Positions 25,785-33,731 of a stretch of DNA of 64,000 nt are shown in pieces; within the stretch, counting starts at the first letter, position 1; the number at the start of each line of letters is the position of its first letter. Position numbers and translations under genes: made by a program. The notes beneath the pieces were generated by a model. The model was not told where the DNA came from. It saw nothing but the letters and a program-made list of their open reading frames with translations, and ran no database searches. Origin of the DNA: Nocardia terpenica (GTDB lineage: Bacteria > Actinomycetota > Actinomycetes > Mycobacteriales > Mycobacteriaceae); the NCBI RefSeq assembly GCF_013186535.1, contig NZ_JABMCZ010000005.1, positions 186,001 through 250,000 on the forward strand. Reading direction: 5' to 3'.

Positions 25785-27806
25785 ATGTTCGGACGACGCC
25801 GGATCCGGGTGCGCACGGCCGTGGCGATCTGCGCCCTCGTCGCCGCGCTGGCCGCTCCTGCCGCGCAGGCGGTTCCCGATGCCGGTGCGCTGGGCGCGGC
25901 GTGGACCGCGACGCAGGACGGGCCGCCGCGCTATCCGGGCGTGCACATCGACTGGGATGTGCCGATCACCATGAGCGACGGCACGGTGCTGAAGGCGAAC
26001 GTCTATCGCCCGGCGGACGCGGCGGGCCCGGTGCGCGAGCCGCTGCCGGTGATCGTGAATCTCATGCCGTATACGAAACTGCTGTCCAATCTGGCGGATT
26101 CGGCGCTGTCGGTGCCGGTGCTCGGGGATGCGCTGATGGGGTTTCTGCGCGGATTCGACCTGTCGGGGCTGGGTCTGGGCGGGCTCACCGATATCACCCG
26201 GGCGCTGCCCGCGGGTCTGGCGCGCACATTCACCGTGGACCGCAAGCTGATTCGAAGCGGGTATGTGCAGGTGGTCGTCGACGTCCGCGGTACCGGGTTC
26301 TCCCAGGGGGATTGGCAGGTATTCGGGGAGCGGGAGCAGCGCGACGGCGCGGAGGTGGTGGATTGGGCGGCGCGGCAACCGTTCTCGGACGGCTCGGTGG
26401 GGATGTCGGGGGTGTCGTATTCGGCGATCAATCAGTTACAGACGGCCGAACGGCATCCCGCCGGGCTGAAGGCGCTGTTCCCGGTGGTGCCGGGCAACGA
26501 TCTGCTGCGCGATATCGCGGCCACCGGCGGCGGGCTCGGGGTCGGGTTCCTGCCGCCGTGGCTGGCCGGGGTGGACGGGCTCAAGCTGATCCCGGACGTG
26601 CGGTCGCTGCTGACGGGGACCTTCGATACCCGGTGGCTGGCCGACCGGCTCGCCGATCCGCTCACCTTCGTCGACTATCTGGTGGCGGCGCTGACGATTC
26701 CGAGCGTGGACGCGATTCCCGATTCGCTGCGCGCGCTGATCCGCGACGACAGCGCGATCCGGACCTCGTGGCTGGGACATCCGGAGCGGATCACCGTGCC
26801 CACGTTCATCTCCGGGGGCTGGCATGACCTGTTCGCCTACGACCAGACCGCGATCTATCGCGCGATTCCCTTGCCTACCAGTGAGAAAAAGATCGTCATG
26901 GGCGACACCTATCACATCTCGGAGGGCTCCGGCTTCGGTGCGCCGGGTGCCCCGCCCCGGCTGGATGTGTTGCAGCGGGCGTGGTTCGACCGGTGGCTCA
27001 AGGGGATTCACAACGGGATCGACTCCTACGATCCGGTGACGATGTTCCAGCAGGGCGGCGGCTGGACCGGCTCGCCGAGCTTCCCGAGGCCCGGAATGGA
27101 TTATCGGCGACTGTATTTCGACCCCGCGCCGTCGGGCACGGTGGCGGTCAGCGCGCACGACGGCACTCTCGCGTCGACGCCGGGGGCCGCGGCGCGGTTG
27201 ACGGTCGCTCCCGGGCTGGCGACGGTGTGTTCGCGTGACGCGGCCACCGGCACCGCCGGGGCCTTGGGGGCAATGGACCTGTGCGGCAAGGATTCCCGGG
27301 TCGCGGAGGTGAGCGCGCTGACCTTCACCAGCGCTCCCGCCGCTGCCGCGACACAGATCTCCGGCCCGATCGCCGTGCACCTGGAGACCGTGCTCGACGC
27401 CACCGACGGCTACTGGGCGGCCACCCTGAACGATGTCGCGCCCGACGGCCGCTCCACCGTCTGGACCTCCGGGCAGTTGCAGGCATCGCTGCGCGCGGTC
27501 GACGCGGCCAAGGCCACCCGCTCCCCGAACGGCGACTACACCGACCCCTACCCCATCCTCACCCTCGATTCCCGCCAGCCGATCGTCCCCGGCGAAACCA
27601 CCACCGTCGACCTCGGCCTCGCCCCCACCGACGGCATCCTCCAGCCCGGCCACCGCCTCCGCCTCGACATCTACGCCCTCAACTTCCCCCGCGGCCTCCC
27701 GCTGCGCCCCCTGCTCAACGAGAGCGGCCTGCGACCCCAGCATCTCGCCCTGGACCCGGCCCGGCCGAGCTGGGTCAACCTGCCCCTGTCGGGCACCACA
27801 CCATGA
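25785..27806 (+). CDS. secreted CocE/NonD family alpha/beta hydrolase (S15-like), copy 2
   Basis: Exported hydrolase of 673 residues, full-length paralogue of the gene at 10468-12534. Signal peptide VAICALVAALAAPAAQAVPD; nucleophile elbow GMSGVSYSAIN; Asp in GGWHDLF; His in TYHISEG; C-terminal jelly-roll with GYWAATLNDVAPDGRS and LQPGHRLRLDIYALNFP. Catalytic residues are intact; substrate unknown (ester, amide or peptide bonds in the family). ATG follows AGGGAGAC. Divergent from a TetR regulator that probably controls it. A long hairpin and a degenerate tandem repeat follow the stop. Confidence 0.88.
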   Translation: MFGRRRIRVRTAVAICALVAALAAPAAQAVPDAGALGAAWTATQDGPPRYPGVHIDWDVPITMSDGTVLKANVYRPADAAGPVREPLPVIVNLMPYTKLLSNLADSALSVPVLGDALMGFLRGFDLSGLGLGGLTDITRALPAGLARTFTVDRKLIRSGYVQVVVDVRGTGFSQGDWQVFGEREQRDGAEVVDWAARQPFSDGSVGMSGVSYSAINQLQTAERHPAGLKALFPVVPGNDLLRDIAATGGGLGVGFLPPWLAGVDGLKLIPDVRSLLTGTFDTRWLADRLADPLTFVDYLVAALTIPSVDAIPDSLRALIRDDSAIRTSWLGHPERITVPTFISGGWHDLFAYDQTAIYRAIPLPTSEKKIVMGDTYHISEGSGFGAPGAPPRLDVLQRAWFDRWLKGIHNGIDSYDPVTMFQQGGGWTGSPSFPRPGMDYRRLYFDPAPSGTVAVSAHDGTLASTPGAAARLTVAPGLATVCSRDAATGTAGALGAMDLCGKDSRVAEVSALTFTSAPAAAATQISGPIAVHLETVLDATDGYWAATLNDVAPDGRSTVWTSGQLQASLRAVDAAKATRSPNGDYTDPYPILTLDSRQPIVPGETTTVDLGLAPTDGILQPGHRLRLDIYALNFPRGLPLRPLLNESGLRPQHLALDPARPSWVNLPLSGTTP

Positions 27807-27807
27807 T

Positions 27808-27861
27808 CCCGGCGTGCTTTTGGCCGGGATCCCGCGAGATTCCGGCCAAAAGCACGCCGGA
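27808..27861. repeat. long hairpin made of two inverted copies of the dispersed palindrome (copy B)
   Basis: Left arm CCGGCGTGCTTTTGGCCGG (27809-27827) is perfectly complementary to CCGGCCAAAAGCACGCCGG (27842-27860) with a 14-nt loop. Each arm is itself the CCGGCCAAAAGC...GCCGG element seen at 13067 and 50877. It starts directly at the stop codon of the hydrolase, so it is well placed as a terminator. Confidence 0.7.
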
Positions 27862-27964
27862 ATCACTGGGGCGGCACGCCGGAATCACCGGGACGGGCAC
27901 ACCGGAATCGCCGGGGCGGACATGATGGAACCACTGGGCGGGCACGATGGGAGTCACCAGGTCA
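27852..27964. repeat. degenerate 22-23 bp tandem repeat
   Basis: Units start near 27852, 27874, 27897, 27919 and 27942. The first three read GCAC(G/A)CCGGAATC(A/G)C(T/C)GGG and the last two drift (GATGGAACCACTGGGCGG, GATGGGAGTCACCAGG). The array overlaps the right arm of the preceding hairpin and decays away from it, suggesting it grew from the palindrome by slippage. No ORF of note lies within it. Confidence 0.5.
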
Positions 27965-28006
27965 CGAGCGGAATCGGGCCGTTTAGAGATACCGTGCGAC
28001 ACAGCA

Positions 28007-28022
28007 ACTACTCGGGAGTAGT
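28007..28022. promoter_or_regulatory. palindromic operator candidate before the GMC oxidoreductase
   Basis: ACTACTC-GG-GAGTAGT, a perfect 7+2+7 palindrome 44 bp upstream of the oxidoreductase start. Size and symmetry are typical of a TetR-family operator; the cognate regulator cannot be identified here. Confidence 0.45.
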
Positions 28023-28065
28023 AGCGTTACCGGGGTCACAGGCGACACCGGGTTAGGAGCGGCGG

Positions 28066-29781
28066 ATGACTCAGCGCGACACGGATTTCGATGTGCTCAT
28101 CGTGGGGTCGGGGTTCGGCGGCAGCGTCACCGCGCTGCGGCTGGTAGAGAAGGGGTATCGGGTCGCTGTGGTGGAGGCGGGGCGCCGGTTCGCCGATGAC
28201 GAGTTACCCGACACCAGCTGGGACTTACGCCGGTTCCTCTGGGCGCCGCGGCTGGGCTGCTTCGGCATCCAGCGCATCCATCTGCTACGCGATGTGCTGA
28301 TCCTGGGCGGCGCGGGGGTGGGCGGCGGCTCGCTGAACTACGCCAACACCCTGTACGTCCCGCCGGAGCCGTTCTTCCGCGACGCGCAGTGGCGCGACAT
28401 CACGGACTGGCGCGCGGAATTGACGCCCTACTACGAGCAGGCCACGAAAATGCTGGGCGTGGTGCGCAATCCGCACATGACCCCCGCCGACGAGGTCTTC
28501 AAGCAGGTCGCCGACGATATGGGCTGCGGCGACACCTTCGTGCAGACGCCGGTGGGGGTGTTCTTCGGCGAGCCCGGAAAGACCGTGCCGGACCCGTATT
28601 TCGGCGGCGTGGGCCCGGACCGCACCGGCTGCCTGGAGTGCGGCGAGTGCATGACCGGCTGCCGGCACGGCGCCAAGAACACGCTGGTGAAGAACTATCT
28701 GTACCTGGCGGAACGCCATGGCGCGCAGGTGATTCCGATGACCACCGTGACGGCGGTGCGGCCGCTGCCCGACGGCAGCTGGCAGGTCGACACCACCCGC
28801 ACCGGGGCGTGGTTACGCCGGTCGCCGCGCTCGCTGACGGCCGGGCACGTGGTGCTGGCCGCCGGGACGCGCGGCACCCAGCGGCTGCTGTTCGACATGC
28901 GGGACAAGGGAATTCTGCCGCGGCTGTCGCCGCGGCTGGGCGAGCTGACCCGCACCAATTCCGAATCCATCGTGGGCGCGGCGACGCGGAAGGTGGACCC
29001 GCGCCGCGACTTCACCCGCGGCGTGGCCATCACCTCCTCCATTCATCCGACCCCCGACACCCACATCGAGCCGGTCCGCTACGGCCACGGCTCCAATGCG
29101 ATGGGGCTGTTGCAGACGCTCATGGTCGACGGCGGCGGACGGATTCCGCGCTGGCTGCGGTTCGTGCTGGAGGTGCTGCGGCATCCGGTGCGGCTGCTGT
29201 CGATGCTGAGCGTGCGGAACTGGAGCGAGCGCACCATCATCTCCCTGGTCATGCAGCATCTCGACAATTCCATCACCACCTACACCAAGCGCGGGGTCTT
29301 CGGCCGCAAGTTGACCTCCAAACAGGGCCACGGCCAACCGAATCCGACCTGGATCCCGGTCGGCAACGAGGTGACCCGCAAGGTGGCCGACACCATCGGC
29401 GGCGTCGCGGGCGGCAGTTGGGGCGAGGTCTTCAACATCCCGCTCACCGCGCACTTCCTCGGCGGCGCGGCCATCGGCGCGGACGCCGAGCACGGGGTGA
29501 TCGATCCGTACCACCGCGTCTACGGCTATCCCACCCTCAGCGTCGTCGACGGCGCCGCGGTGTCCGCCAATCTGGGTGTGAATCCCTCCCTCACCATCAC
29601 CGCCCAGGCCGAACGCGCCGCGGCCCTCTGGCCCAACAAGGGCGAACGCGACTCTCGCCCACCGCAGACCTCCCCCTACCGGCGCATCTCCCCCACCGCC
29701 CCCAACCACCCCGCCGTCCCGCCGACCGCCCCGGCGGCCCTGGTGCTGCCGATCGTCGAAATCACCAGGGGGACTGCGTAA
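28066..29781 (+). CDS. GMC family FAD-dependent oxidoreductase, ChoD-like (copy 1)
   Basis: FAD enzyme of the glucose-methanol-choline superfamily, ChoD branch, expected to oxidise a sterol or other lipophilic alcohol. The 571-residue protein has the N-terminal dinucleotide motif DVLIVGSGFGGSVTALRLVE, GGAGVGGGSLNYANT, the Cys-rich segment CLECGECMTGCRHGAKNTL found in ChoD-type members, and the C-terminal block GAAVSANLGVNPSLTITAQA with the catalytic-site Asn. No Tat signal is seen. ATG has AGGAG four bases upstream. A paralogue is at 59838-61496. Its end overlaps the convergent aftC end by 20 bp. Confidence 0.87.
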   Translation: MTQRDTDFDVLIVGSGFGGSVTALRLVEKGYRVAVVEAGRRFADDELPDTSWDLRRFLWAPRLGCFGIQRIHLLRDVLILGGAGVGGGSLNYANTLYVPPEPFFRDAQWRDITDWRAELTPYYEQATKMLGVVRNPHMTPADEVFKQVADDMGCGDTFVQTPVGVFFGEPGKTVPDPYFGGVGPDRTGCLECGECMTGCRHGAKNTLVKNYLYLAERHGAQVIPMTTVTAVRPLPDGSWQVDTTRTGAWLRRSPRSLTAGHVVLAAGTRGTQRLLFDMRDKGILPRLSPRLGELTRTNSESIVGAATRKVDPRRDFTRGVAITSSIHPTPDTHIEPVRYGHGSNAMGLLQTLMVDGGGRIPRWLRFVLEVLRHPVRLLSMLSVRNWSERTIISLVMQHLDNSITTYTKRGVFGRKLTSKQGHGQPNPTWIPVGNEVTRKVADTIGGVAGGSWGEVFNIPLTAHFLGGAAIGADAEHGVIDPYHRVYGYPTLSVVDGAAVSANLGVNPSLTITAQAERAAALWPNKGERDSRPPQTSPYRRISPTAPNHPAVPPTAPAALVLPIVEITRGTA

Positions 29782-30975
29782 CCGGTGCCGGGCCGACCGG
29801 GTCGAGGTCGGGTAATCGGCCGTCGCGCCGGGCCGTCAGGTAGCGGTCGGCGAGGATGCAGGCCGCGACTATGAGCAGCAGGGACCAGCCGAAGGTGATG
29901 CGCAGGTATTCGAGGTCGCGGCCCTGGGCGGGCCAGCGGCCGAGGAGCCACTTGTCGTAGGTCATGAAGCCGAAGACGGCCAGCCAGGCGGGCCAGTTGC
30001 GCACGACCGAGTTGGGCAGGACGACCGTCATCAGCAGCGGGAGGATGAACATCGAGTAGTACTGCTGGCCCAGGCTGCTGAGCAGGAATTCGGCGGTCAT
30101 CAGGATGCCGGTGGCGGTGCAGACGAAGAACACGTCGTCGTGGCGGTAGTACCGGTACAGCAGCCACAGCGAGATCGCCACGGCGGCGGCGAACAACGCC
30201 CGCATCAGCAGGGACATCCAGGGCGGAATCCCGTAGTAGAGGGCGTTTCCCACGATGGAGGAGTTGAAATAGTCGCGCGCCTGCATGCTGTAGGGCAGGG
30301 TGCGCCGGAAGTACGCGGTCGGGTCGGCCGACAACGGCCATGCCGCCGCCGTGATCGCGAGCGGGACGGCAATGGCCGCGGCGATCGTCGCCCACTGCCT
30401 GCGGGCGGCGGCGATCAACAGCAGCGGCGCCAGGGTGGGCTTGATCGTGATCGTCACTCCCAGAACGATCCCCGCGGCGACGTCGCGCCGGTTCAACAGC
30501 AGGAGCAGGAATGCGACCTCGGCCAGGAATGTCAGGCCGTTGATATTGCCGAAAGTCAGTGTGTTGATGGTGGATTCGGAGGCGAAGACCGCGAAGTAGC
30601 AGATCGGCGCGACCACCGATTTCGAGGTGTAGCCGAAGATGCGTAACAACAGGGCCGTCGCCGCGATCAGCGCGAGAGCGTTGACGACGATGAAAATGTA
30701 TCGCGCAGTGTGCTGTTCGACCAGCCCCAGGGGCGACAGCAGCAGCGTCCCCCCGGGCGGGTACAGATAGTGCGGATCCACCCACTCCAGATGCTCACCG
30801 TAGACCGGCCGATGGTGCAGGAACGCGGTCACGGCGGCATGAACGGGTTTGAAGTCGTCGGTGATATCGCCGTGAAACGCACGAAGCAACACGACATCCA
30901 GCGCCGTGACAACGGCGAGCGGCCAGGCAACCAGGCGCACCACCTGCCCACCGGTCAACGACGGCAGGGCGACTA

Positions 30976-32138
30976 CAGCGGCTGAATTCGTGTTGTCGCT
31001 GGGCTTGACGGCCGTGGCTGGTGGGTGGGGTACATCTGGTGGGTGCGGTATCCGCAAGGCGGTGGGCTGACCGCCGAGCGACGGATGTTGCGGGAGCGGT
31101 TGCGGCTGGAAGCCGCGGACGCTTTCGCCCGGGGCGAGGACAATGCGGTGATCGCCCACCGGCTGCGAGTCAGCGTGCGGTCGGTGCAACGGTGGCGCCA
31201 GGCGTGGGGATCGGCGGGGCGGGAAGCGTTGCGGTCCAAGGGCCCCGCGTCGCTGCCGTTGCTGTCCGACGAACAGTTCCAGGTACTCGAACACGAGCTG
31301 GCCAAGGGCCCGGCCGAGCACGGCTGGCCGGACCAGAAATGGACTCTGGCCAGGATCAAGACCGTGATCGGGCGCCGGTTCCACATCTCCTACACGATCA
31401 AGGGGGTGTCGTTGTTGTTGCACCGGCACGGGTGGAGCCGTCAGCAACCTGCCCGCCGGGCGGTCGAACGCGACGACGCGGCGGTCGCGACGTGGGTGAA
31501 GGACGTGTGGCCGCACGTAAAACCGCCGCGGCGGCGCTCGGAGCCTGGGTCGTGTTCGAAGACGAAGCCGGGTTCACGATGACGCCGCCGACCGCACGGA
31601 CCTGGGCGCCACGCGGGCACACCCCGATCGTGCGGGTCCGGGGCCGAACCACCCGCCGGATATCGATCGCCGCGCTGACCTGCTACAAGCCCGGCCATCG
31701 GTCCCGGCTGATCTGGCGACCGTATCGGCACGACCGAAATAGTTCGGGCAGGAAGAGCTTCGCCTGGACCGACTACCGGGACCTGCTCATCGCCGCCCAC
31801 CGGCAACTCGGCGGGCCGATCGTGGTCTGCTGGGACAACCTCAACACCCACCTCACCGCCGGCATGCGCCGATTCGTCACCGGCCACGACTGGCTCACTG
31901 TCTACCAACTGCCCGCCTACGCGCCCGATCTGAATCCGACCGAAGGCATCTGGTCACTACTGCGGCGAGGCCGGCTGGCCAACCGCATCATCACCGACCC
32001 CGACCACCTCATGCGCATCGTGCGCAGCGACCTGCACCGCATCGGCTACCACCCCAACCTGATCGACGGCTGCCTCACCGCAACCGGACTCACACCCACC
32101 CCGAAACGATCATGACGACAACACGAAATCAGCCTCTG
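30976..32138 (+). mobile_element. complete IS630-family insertion sequence
   Basis: 1163 bp bounded by 23-bp inverted ends: left CAGCGGCTGAATTCGTGTTG plus TCG (30976-30998) and right CGACAACACGAAATCAGCCT plus CTG (32116-32138), differing at two positions. A TA dinucleotide flanks both ends (30974-30975 and 32139-32140), the target duplication typical of IS630/Tc1-mariner elements. It carries one transposase read in two overlapping frames and is inserted in the 5' part of aftC, in opposite orientation. The well-matched ends and intact reading frames suggest a recent insertion. Confidence 0.92.
31025..32115 (+). CDS. IS630-family DDE transposase, two frames joined by a -1 frameshift
   Basis: Frame A (31025-31582) encodes the N-terminal helix-turn-helix region (FARGEDNAVIAHRLRVSVRS, then the winged helix ending in WVKDVWPHVK). 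Frame B, one base back, runs to the stop at 32115 and holds the catalytic DDE core: VVFEDEAGF, VVCWDNLNTH and YAPDLNPTEGIW. A -1 slip at AAAA (31519-31522) just before the self-complementary CCGCCGCGGCGG joins them into about 363 residues, the usual length. Programmed frameshifting is well known in IS630 elements. GTG start 31025 lies 26 bp inside the left end, and the stop abuts the right end. Confidence 0.88.
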
Positions 32139-32261
32139 TAATCGGCCGAGCCGGCTCCGTGCGAAAGACTCCACACCCGAACCGTACACAGTCGAAGGAT
32201 CAGCGGATGCTCCCCTCCCCCAGATGAATTCGAATGCACGGGAGGTTATTGTCGGTGTCGC

Positions 32262-32918
32262 CTACAGGTTTCGGATCAGGCCGCCGACCAGCTCAGCGAT
32301 CCGGGCGTGGGCTTCGGCACCCAGATGGACACCGTCCTCGCCTATCTCGGCGACGGTAGCGGTGTCGGCGAACGGGAGACCACGGCGCGCCGCCAGTTCG
32401 GCGAACGAGGGGGCCAGCCGACGCGATGTCTCTGCCGATCGGGCGTCGTAGGCATCGCCGTTGAGCCGATCGAACAGCGGCGCACGATGATCGATTGGTA
32501 CCGGCGCCAGCAGGACCACGGCCGGTGCCGAGTCGTCGCGCCCGAACTCCGGGGACCGGATGAGGTCGATCAGTCCGTCCACCGCCGCGGCGATTTGTGC
32601 CGGTGTGCGGCCGAACTGGATCTTGGTGTCGTTGGTGCCGAGCATCAGGACGACGATATCGAGCGGGCGGCGACTTGCCAGGCAGGGCAGCAGGTATCGG
32701 CGGCCGTTGCGTCCGGGGCGATCGGAGTAGTCGAGATCGGTTGTGCGACTGCCCAATCCCTCCTCCAGTACATCGTATCCGTCGCCGAGGCGACGCTGCA
32801 TCAGCCCGGTCCACCGGACATCGACGGGCCATCGGCCGCTCTGGTCCGGCAGCACCCCGAAGGTATTGGAATCGCCATAGCACAGCACGGTGGCCGCGCA
32901 CGGGTTGGTCAACACCAT
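32262..32918 (-). CDS. SGNH/GDSL family hydrolase
   Basis: Esterase or lipase of 218 residues with the four SGNH blocks: block I VLCYGDSNTFG (nucleophile Ser), block II Gly near GLGSRTTDLD, block III VLMLGTNDTK (Asn), block V EDGVHLGAEAHARI (Asp-x-x-His type, here Asp/Gly-Val-His). It resembles bacterial arylesterases acting on small acyl groups. No signal peptide is present when started at ATG 32918. The open frame continues far upstream without similarity, so the shorter start is chosen. It lies just behind the 5' remnant of aftC. Confidence 0.87.
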   Translation of the reverse strand: MVLTNPCAATVLCYGDSNTFGVLPDQSGRWPVDVRWTGLMQRRLGDGYDVLEEGLGSRTTDLDYSDRPGRNGRRYLLPCLASRRPLDIVVLMLGTNDTKIQFGRTPAQIAAAVDGLIDLIRSPEFGRDDSAPAVVLLAPVPIDHRAPLFDRLNGDAYDARSAETSRRLAPSFAELAARRGLPFADTATVAEIGEDGVHLGAEAHARIAELVGGLIRNL

Positions 32919-33053
32919 CGAAAGTCTAGGCGCGGGTAGGGCTTCTTCGTCTCGGAGGCACCGGATGCCGAACTGGGCCCCCGCGCGGTGGAGCGACTGT
33001 GCGAGGTACACACCGGATTCCGCGCACGGGTGAATCGGTGACCGGCCGCGATG

Positions 33054-33081
33054 GCACTCGATGCAGTTTTGCATCGAGTGC
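33054..33081. promoter_or_regulatory. perfect 12-bp inverted repeat
   Basis: GCACTCGATGCA-GTTT-TGCATCGAGTGC. It lies in a 194-bp gap between two minus-strand genes, 32 bp beyond the HAD stop, so it may be that gene's terminator; the inner TTGCA-TCGAG-TGCAA also looks like a TetR operator. A short open stretch before it on the plus strand (about 32940-33040, ending ...VERLCEVHTGFRARVNR) could be the tail of a lost gene, but this is weak. Confidence 0.5.
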
Positions 33082-33112
33082 AACTGCGCGGCGCGTGCAG
33101 AAAACGGTGCGG

Positions 33113-33592
33113 CTACTGGGCCGAGATGTGGGCGAAGCCCATGGGAGAGGTCGGGGGTGGGGCGTTGGTGACGGGGGCGCGGAATTCCTGGAGGGCGGTG
33201 AGGACGTCGACGTGCCGGGCGGCGTAGCAGCGGACGCGCGGGAGGGCGTGGGCTACCTCGCTGCGTTCCAGGGGTTCGGCGTCGATGTAGCCGACCGCGT
33301 CCAGGGGAATGCGCAGGCGGTCGGCGATGCGTTCGATCGCCGCGGATTTGCGGCCCCAGCCGACCTCCACCGCCGAAAACGCGGCGTGCAGGCCGTGCCG
33401 GTGCAATTTGTCCGTGGTCCAATCCCATTCGCCGCGGCTCGCCACCGCGTGGATGACGCCGCGGCGCGCCAGCGTGCGCAGCGCACGCAGGGCGTCGGGT
33501 CGCAGCGGGCCGCTGGTCGAATCGCATACGACCCCGTCCCACAGGGTGTTGTCCACTTCCCAGACAAGACATTTCACTGCCGGTGATGTCAT
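33113..33592 (-). CDS. HAD-IIIC (FkbH-like) domain protein with altered active site
   Basis: Stand-alone 159-residue HAD-like domain most similar to FkbH-type phosphatase domains that load glyceryl units onto carrier proteins. Motif I reads CLVWEVDNTLWDG where the family has CLVWDLDNTLWDG, so the nucleophilic Asp is Glu. The late acidic motif reads YIDAEPLER instead of FIDDxPFER. The conserved ASRGEWDW and GWGRKSAAIERIA segments remain. It therefore looks inactive as a phosphatase or changed in chemistry. No polyketide or carrier-protein gene is nearby. ATG 33592 follows a weak Shine-Dalgarno. The function is unknown. Confidence 0.75.
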   Translation of the reverse strand: MTSPAVKCLVWEVDNTLWDGVVCDSTSGPLRPDALRALRTLARRGVIHAVASRGEWDWTTDKLHRHGLHAAFSAVEVGWGRKSAAIERIADRLRIPLDAVGYIDAEPLERSEVAHALPRVRCYAARHVDVLTALQEFRAPVTNAPPPTSPMGFAHISAQ

Positions 33593-33731
33593 CTCGCCCC
33601 TACGGTCGACTCTCCTCCGCGTGCCCGCTCACCACGGACACGCGCCAGCTCGCGAGGCCACAATAGTAGGAGCGCACGGCACCGCGCATCACCCCCGGCA
33701 AACCCTTGCTCACACCCGTTGCCCAGCCGTT

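Larger units (their letters stand above)
29762..32189 (-). pseudogene. aftC: alpha-(1->3)-arabinofuranosyltransferase AftC gene, split by an IS630 element
   Basis: AftC branches the arabinan of arabinogalactan and lipoarabinomannan, using decaprenylphosphoryl arabinose. The 403 codons from 30973 down to 29762 carry AftC hallmarks: GDITDDFKPVHAAV, VDPHYLYPPGGTLLLSPLG, RDYFNSSIVGNALYYGIP, LPNSVVRNWPAWLAVFGF, and many membrane spans. The first 17 codons lie beyond the insertion: GTG 32189 gives VYGSGVESFARSRLGR and joins in frame to LVALPSL once the IS and one TA are removed, giving a 420-residue protein that starts MYG like mycobacterial AftC. The lost part is only the poorly conserved N-terminus. 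In-frame GTG codons at 30943 and 30940 could restart translation before the first membrane span, so activity may survive at altered expression. Confidence 0.8.

Noticed and set aside
30976..31516. N-terminal extension of AftC through the IS element (584-aa frame)
   Set aside because: The added residues are antisense to the transposase and arise only because the IS is open in that frame; the native start is recovered at 32189.
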